Part shown: positions 63,036 through 64,000 of the stretch, piece by piece
Numbering within the stretch: the stretch's first letter is position 1
How the letters are laid out: every line of letters starts with the position of its first letter
Notes under the pieces: generated by a model
The model's database searches: none
Told to the model about the DNA's origin: nothing
What the model saw: only the letters and a program-made list of their open reading frames with translations
Translations under genes and position numbers: made by a program
Source of the DNA: BOG-931 sp963761525
GTDB taxonomy: Bacteria; Pseudomonadota; Alphaproteobacteria; Rhizobiales; Xanthobacteraceae
DNA: 64,000 nt
Assembly (NCBI GenBank): GCA_963761525.1
Contig: CAVXHG010000008.1
Coordinates: forward strand, 682,001-746,000
Direction: 5' to 3'

Positions 63036-64000
63036 GTGTCTGTACTGAAGGTGAGGTGGCAAGTCGCGGCTGTGTTGCTGGCGCTTGGCGCCGCAATGTC
63101 TATGGCGGCGGCGGAGGATTATCCGTCGCGGCCGATCCGCGTCATCGTGCCGTTCGAGCCAGGCGGCGCGCCGGATACGGCGACGCGAATTGTCGCCGCT
63201 GCCATTCAGCAAGCCGCTCGGCCAATCCGTGATCGTCGAAAATCGCCCCGGCGCCAACGGCATAATCGGCATGCAGCAGTTGCGACGGCCGAACCCGACG
63301 GCTACACGTTGCTCGATACGCCGCCTGCTTTCGTCATCAATCCGAGCGTCAAGAAAACACTGCCATTCGATATTTTTCGCGATTTCGCGCCGGTCGCGAA
63401 TGCGGCATCAGCGCCGGCTATATCCTGATGGTGCGGTCCGGTCTGCCGGTGAATTCGGTGGCTGAGCTGATCGATTATGCCAAGACCCATCGCCTGCTTT
63501 ACGGTTCAGCCGGTATTGGCAACACATTGCATCTCGCCGCCGCTCTGTTCTGCGCAAAGGCCGGCATCGAGATGGAGCATGTGCCGTTCACGGGGTCGGC
63601 TCCGATGATAACGGCGCTGCTGTCCGGCACGATCGATCTGGGTTTTATGTCGCCCTCGTTATCGAACTACGTGACCAGCGGCCAATTGAGGGCGATGGGC
63701 GTCACCGGAAAACAGCCGCTTGCGGAATTGCCGGATGTGCCGTCGATCCGGGAGACCGTGCCGAGCTTCGATATTGAAGGCTCCTGGGAAGGCTGGCTCG
63801 CGCCGGCAAAGACTCCGCCGGCGATCATTGCGCGGCTCAACGCGGCGATACGTTCCGGATTGAAAGAGCCGTCCTTCCGCGATGCCATCGATGAAGGCCG
63901 GCTACCAGCCGACCGACATGTCGCCGGAAGAGTTCGCGAGTTTTTCTTCATGCCGAGGCGGCGCGCTACGCTGAAGCGGTCAAGGCCGCAAAAATAGAGC
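63036..64000 (+). pseudogene. Bug/TctC-family solute-binding protein with about five frameshifts, running off the window
   Basis: GTG 63036 (GGAG upstream) opens a signal peptide (VAAVLLALGAAMSMAAA) and YPSRPIRVIVPFEPGGAPD. Indels near 63214 (extra), 63282 (missing), 63417 (missing), 63890 (extra) and 63946 (extra) must be corrected to read QQALGQSVIVENRPGANGI, then DGYTLLDTPPAF, SAPGYILMVRSGLP and the C-terminal EEFASF.HAEAARYAEAVKA. The corrected frame is still open at position 64000, so the stop lies outside. Best read as an ordinary Bug gene in a poorly resolved stretch. Confidence 0.8.

Overview
The window looks like a chromosomal segment of an alphaproteobacterium of the order Hyphomicrobiales, near Bradyrhizobium and its relatives in Nitrobacteraceae/Xanthobacteraceae. 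Supporting signs are the GC-rich coding sequence, an Omp25-type porin-like protein starting MKKLMIGCAAVAAL, the LssY_C, RMD1/DUF155 and DoxX families, small species-typical hypothetical proteins, and several intergenic palindromic repeat families scattered between genes. The genus assignment is an inference. No IS element, CRISPR array, rRNA or complete prophage is visible.

The main theme is uptake and breakdown of organic acids and aromatic compounds. Nine Bug/TctC-type periplasmic binding proteins occur (5.1, 6.1, 9.5, 21.5, 39.5, 45.3, 46.4, 61.9 and 63.0 kb). None has TctA/TctB membrane genes nearby. They lie among catabolic enzymes: an HpcH-type aldolase (cut at the left edge), a class II aldolase, an amidohydrolase of the pyrone-lactonase group, a UbiD-type decarboxylase, a LigB-type extradiol dioxygenase, two carboxymuconolactone-decarboxylase-like proteins, two molybdenum hydroxylases (a lone large subunit at 16-18 kb and a complete large/medium/small set at 27-31 kb), three glutathione or thiol-linked enzymes and a propionyl-CoA-carboxylase-type beta subunit.

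Layout: 0-12 kb catabolic genes and Bugs. 12-15.9 kb RMD1, an orphan ParA, a GT9 glycosyltransferase and DoxX. 15.8-18.2 kb a molybdenum hydroxylase. 18.5-20.6 kb an exported LVIVD-repeat protein. 20.9-22.5 kb a MarR-Bug pair with a clear operator-like palindrome. 23.7-25.6 kb a PiT phosphate transporter with its DUF47 partner. 26-31 kb a GST and CoxLMS. 31-32 kb an unrecognised protein. 33-36 kb an outer membrane protein, a carboxylase and a cupin. 36-37.5 kb an AT-richer relic with a small HTH protein and a degenerate tyrosine-integrase-like gene. 38-43 kb a MetE-like enzyme, a Bug and a SulP transporter. 44-53 kb a dioxygenase, Bugs, CMD, SDR, a double-receiver regulator and a metallophosphoesterase. 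54-60.5 kb a Kelch protein, tRNA-Arg and an accessory block. 60.5-64 kb a heavily frameshifted EamA transporter and two Bugs.

The most interesting region is 55.1-60.5 kb. A tRNA-Arg(TCG) gene ends in a 14-base sequence that recurs exactly at 60457-60470. Between the two copies lie only three genes, all on the minus strand: a single-pass exported protein, a two-TM protein with tandem CbbX-type AAA+ domains fused to a trypsin-like protease, and a membrane-anchored Sel1-repeat protein. This looks like a compact tRNA-bounded island carrying an uncharacterised ATPase-protease system.

A second overall feature is a large number of single-base frameshifts in otherwise well-conserved genes. I count 22 by eye plus one in-frame stop; 18 of the 22 are one-base insertions and about half lie in the last 3.2 kb. 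This looks more like residual sequencing error than gene decay, so 'pseudogene' labels below mean 'frame broken in this sequence', not proven loss of function.
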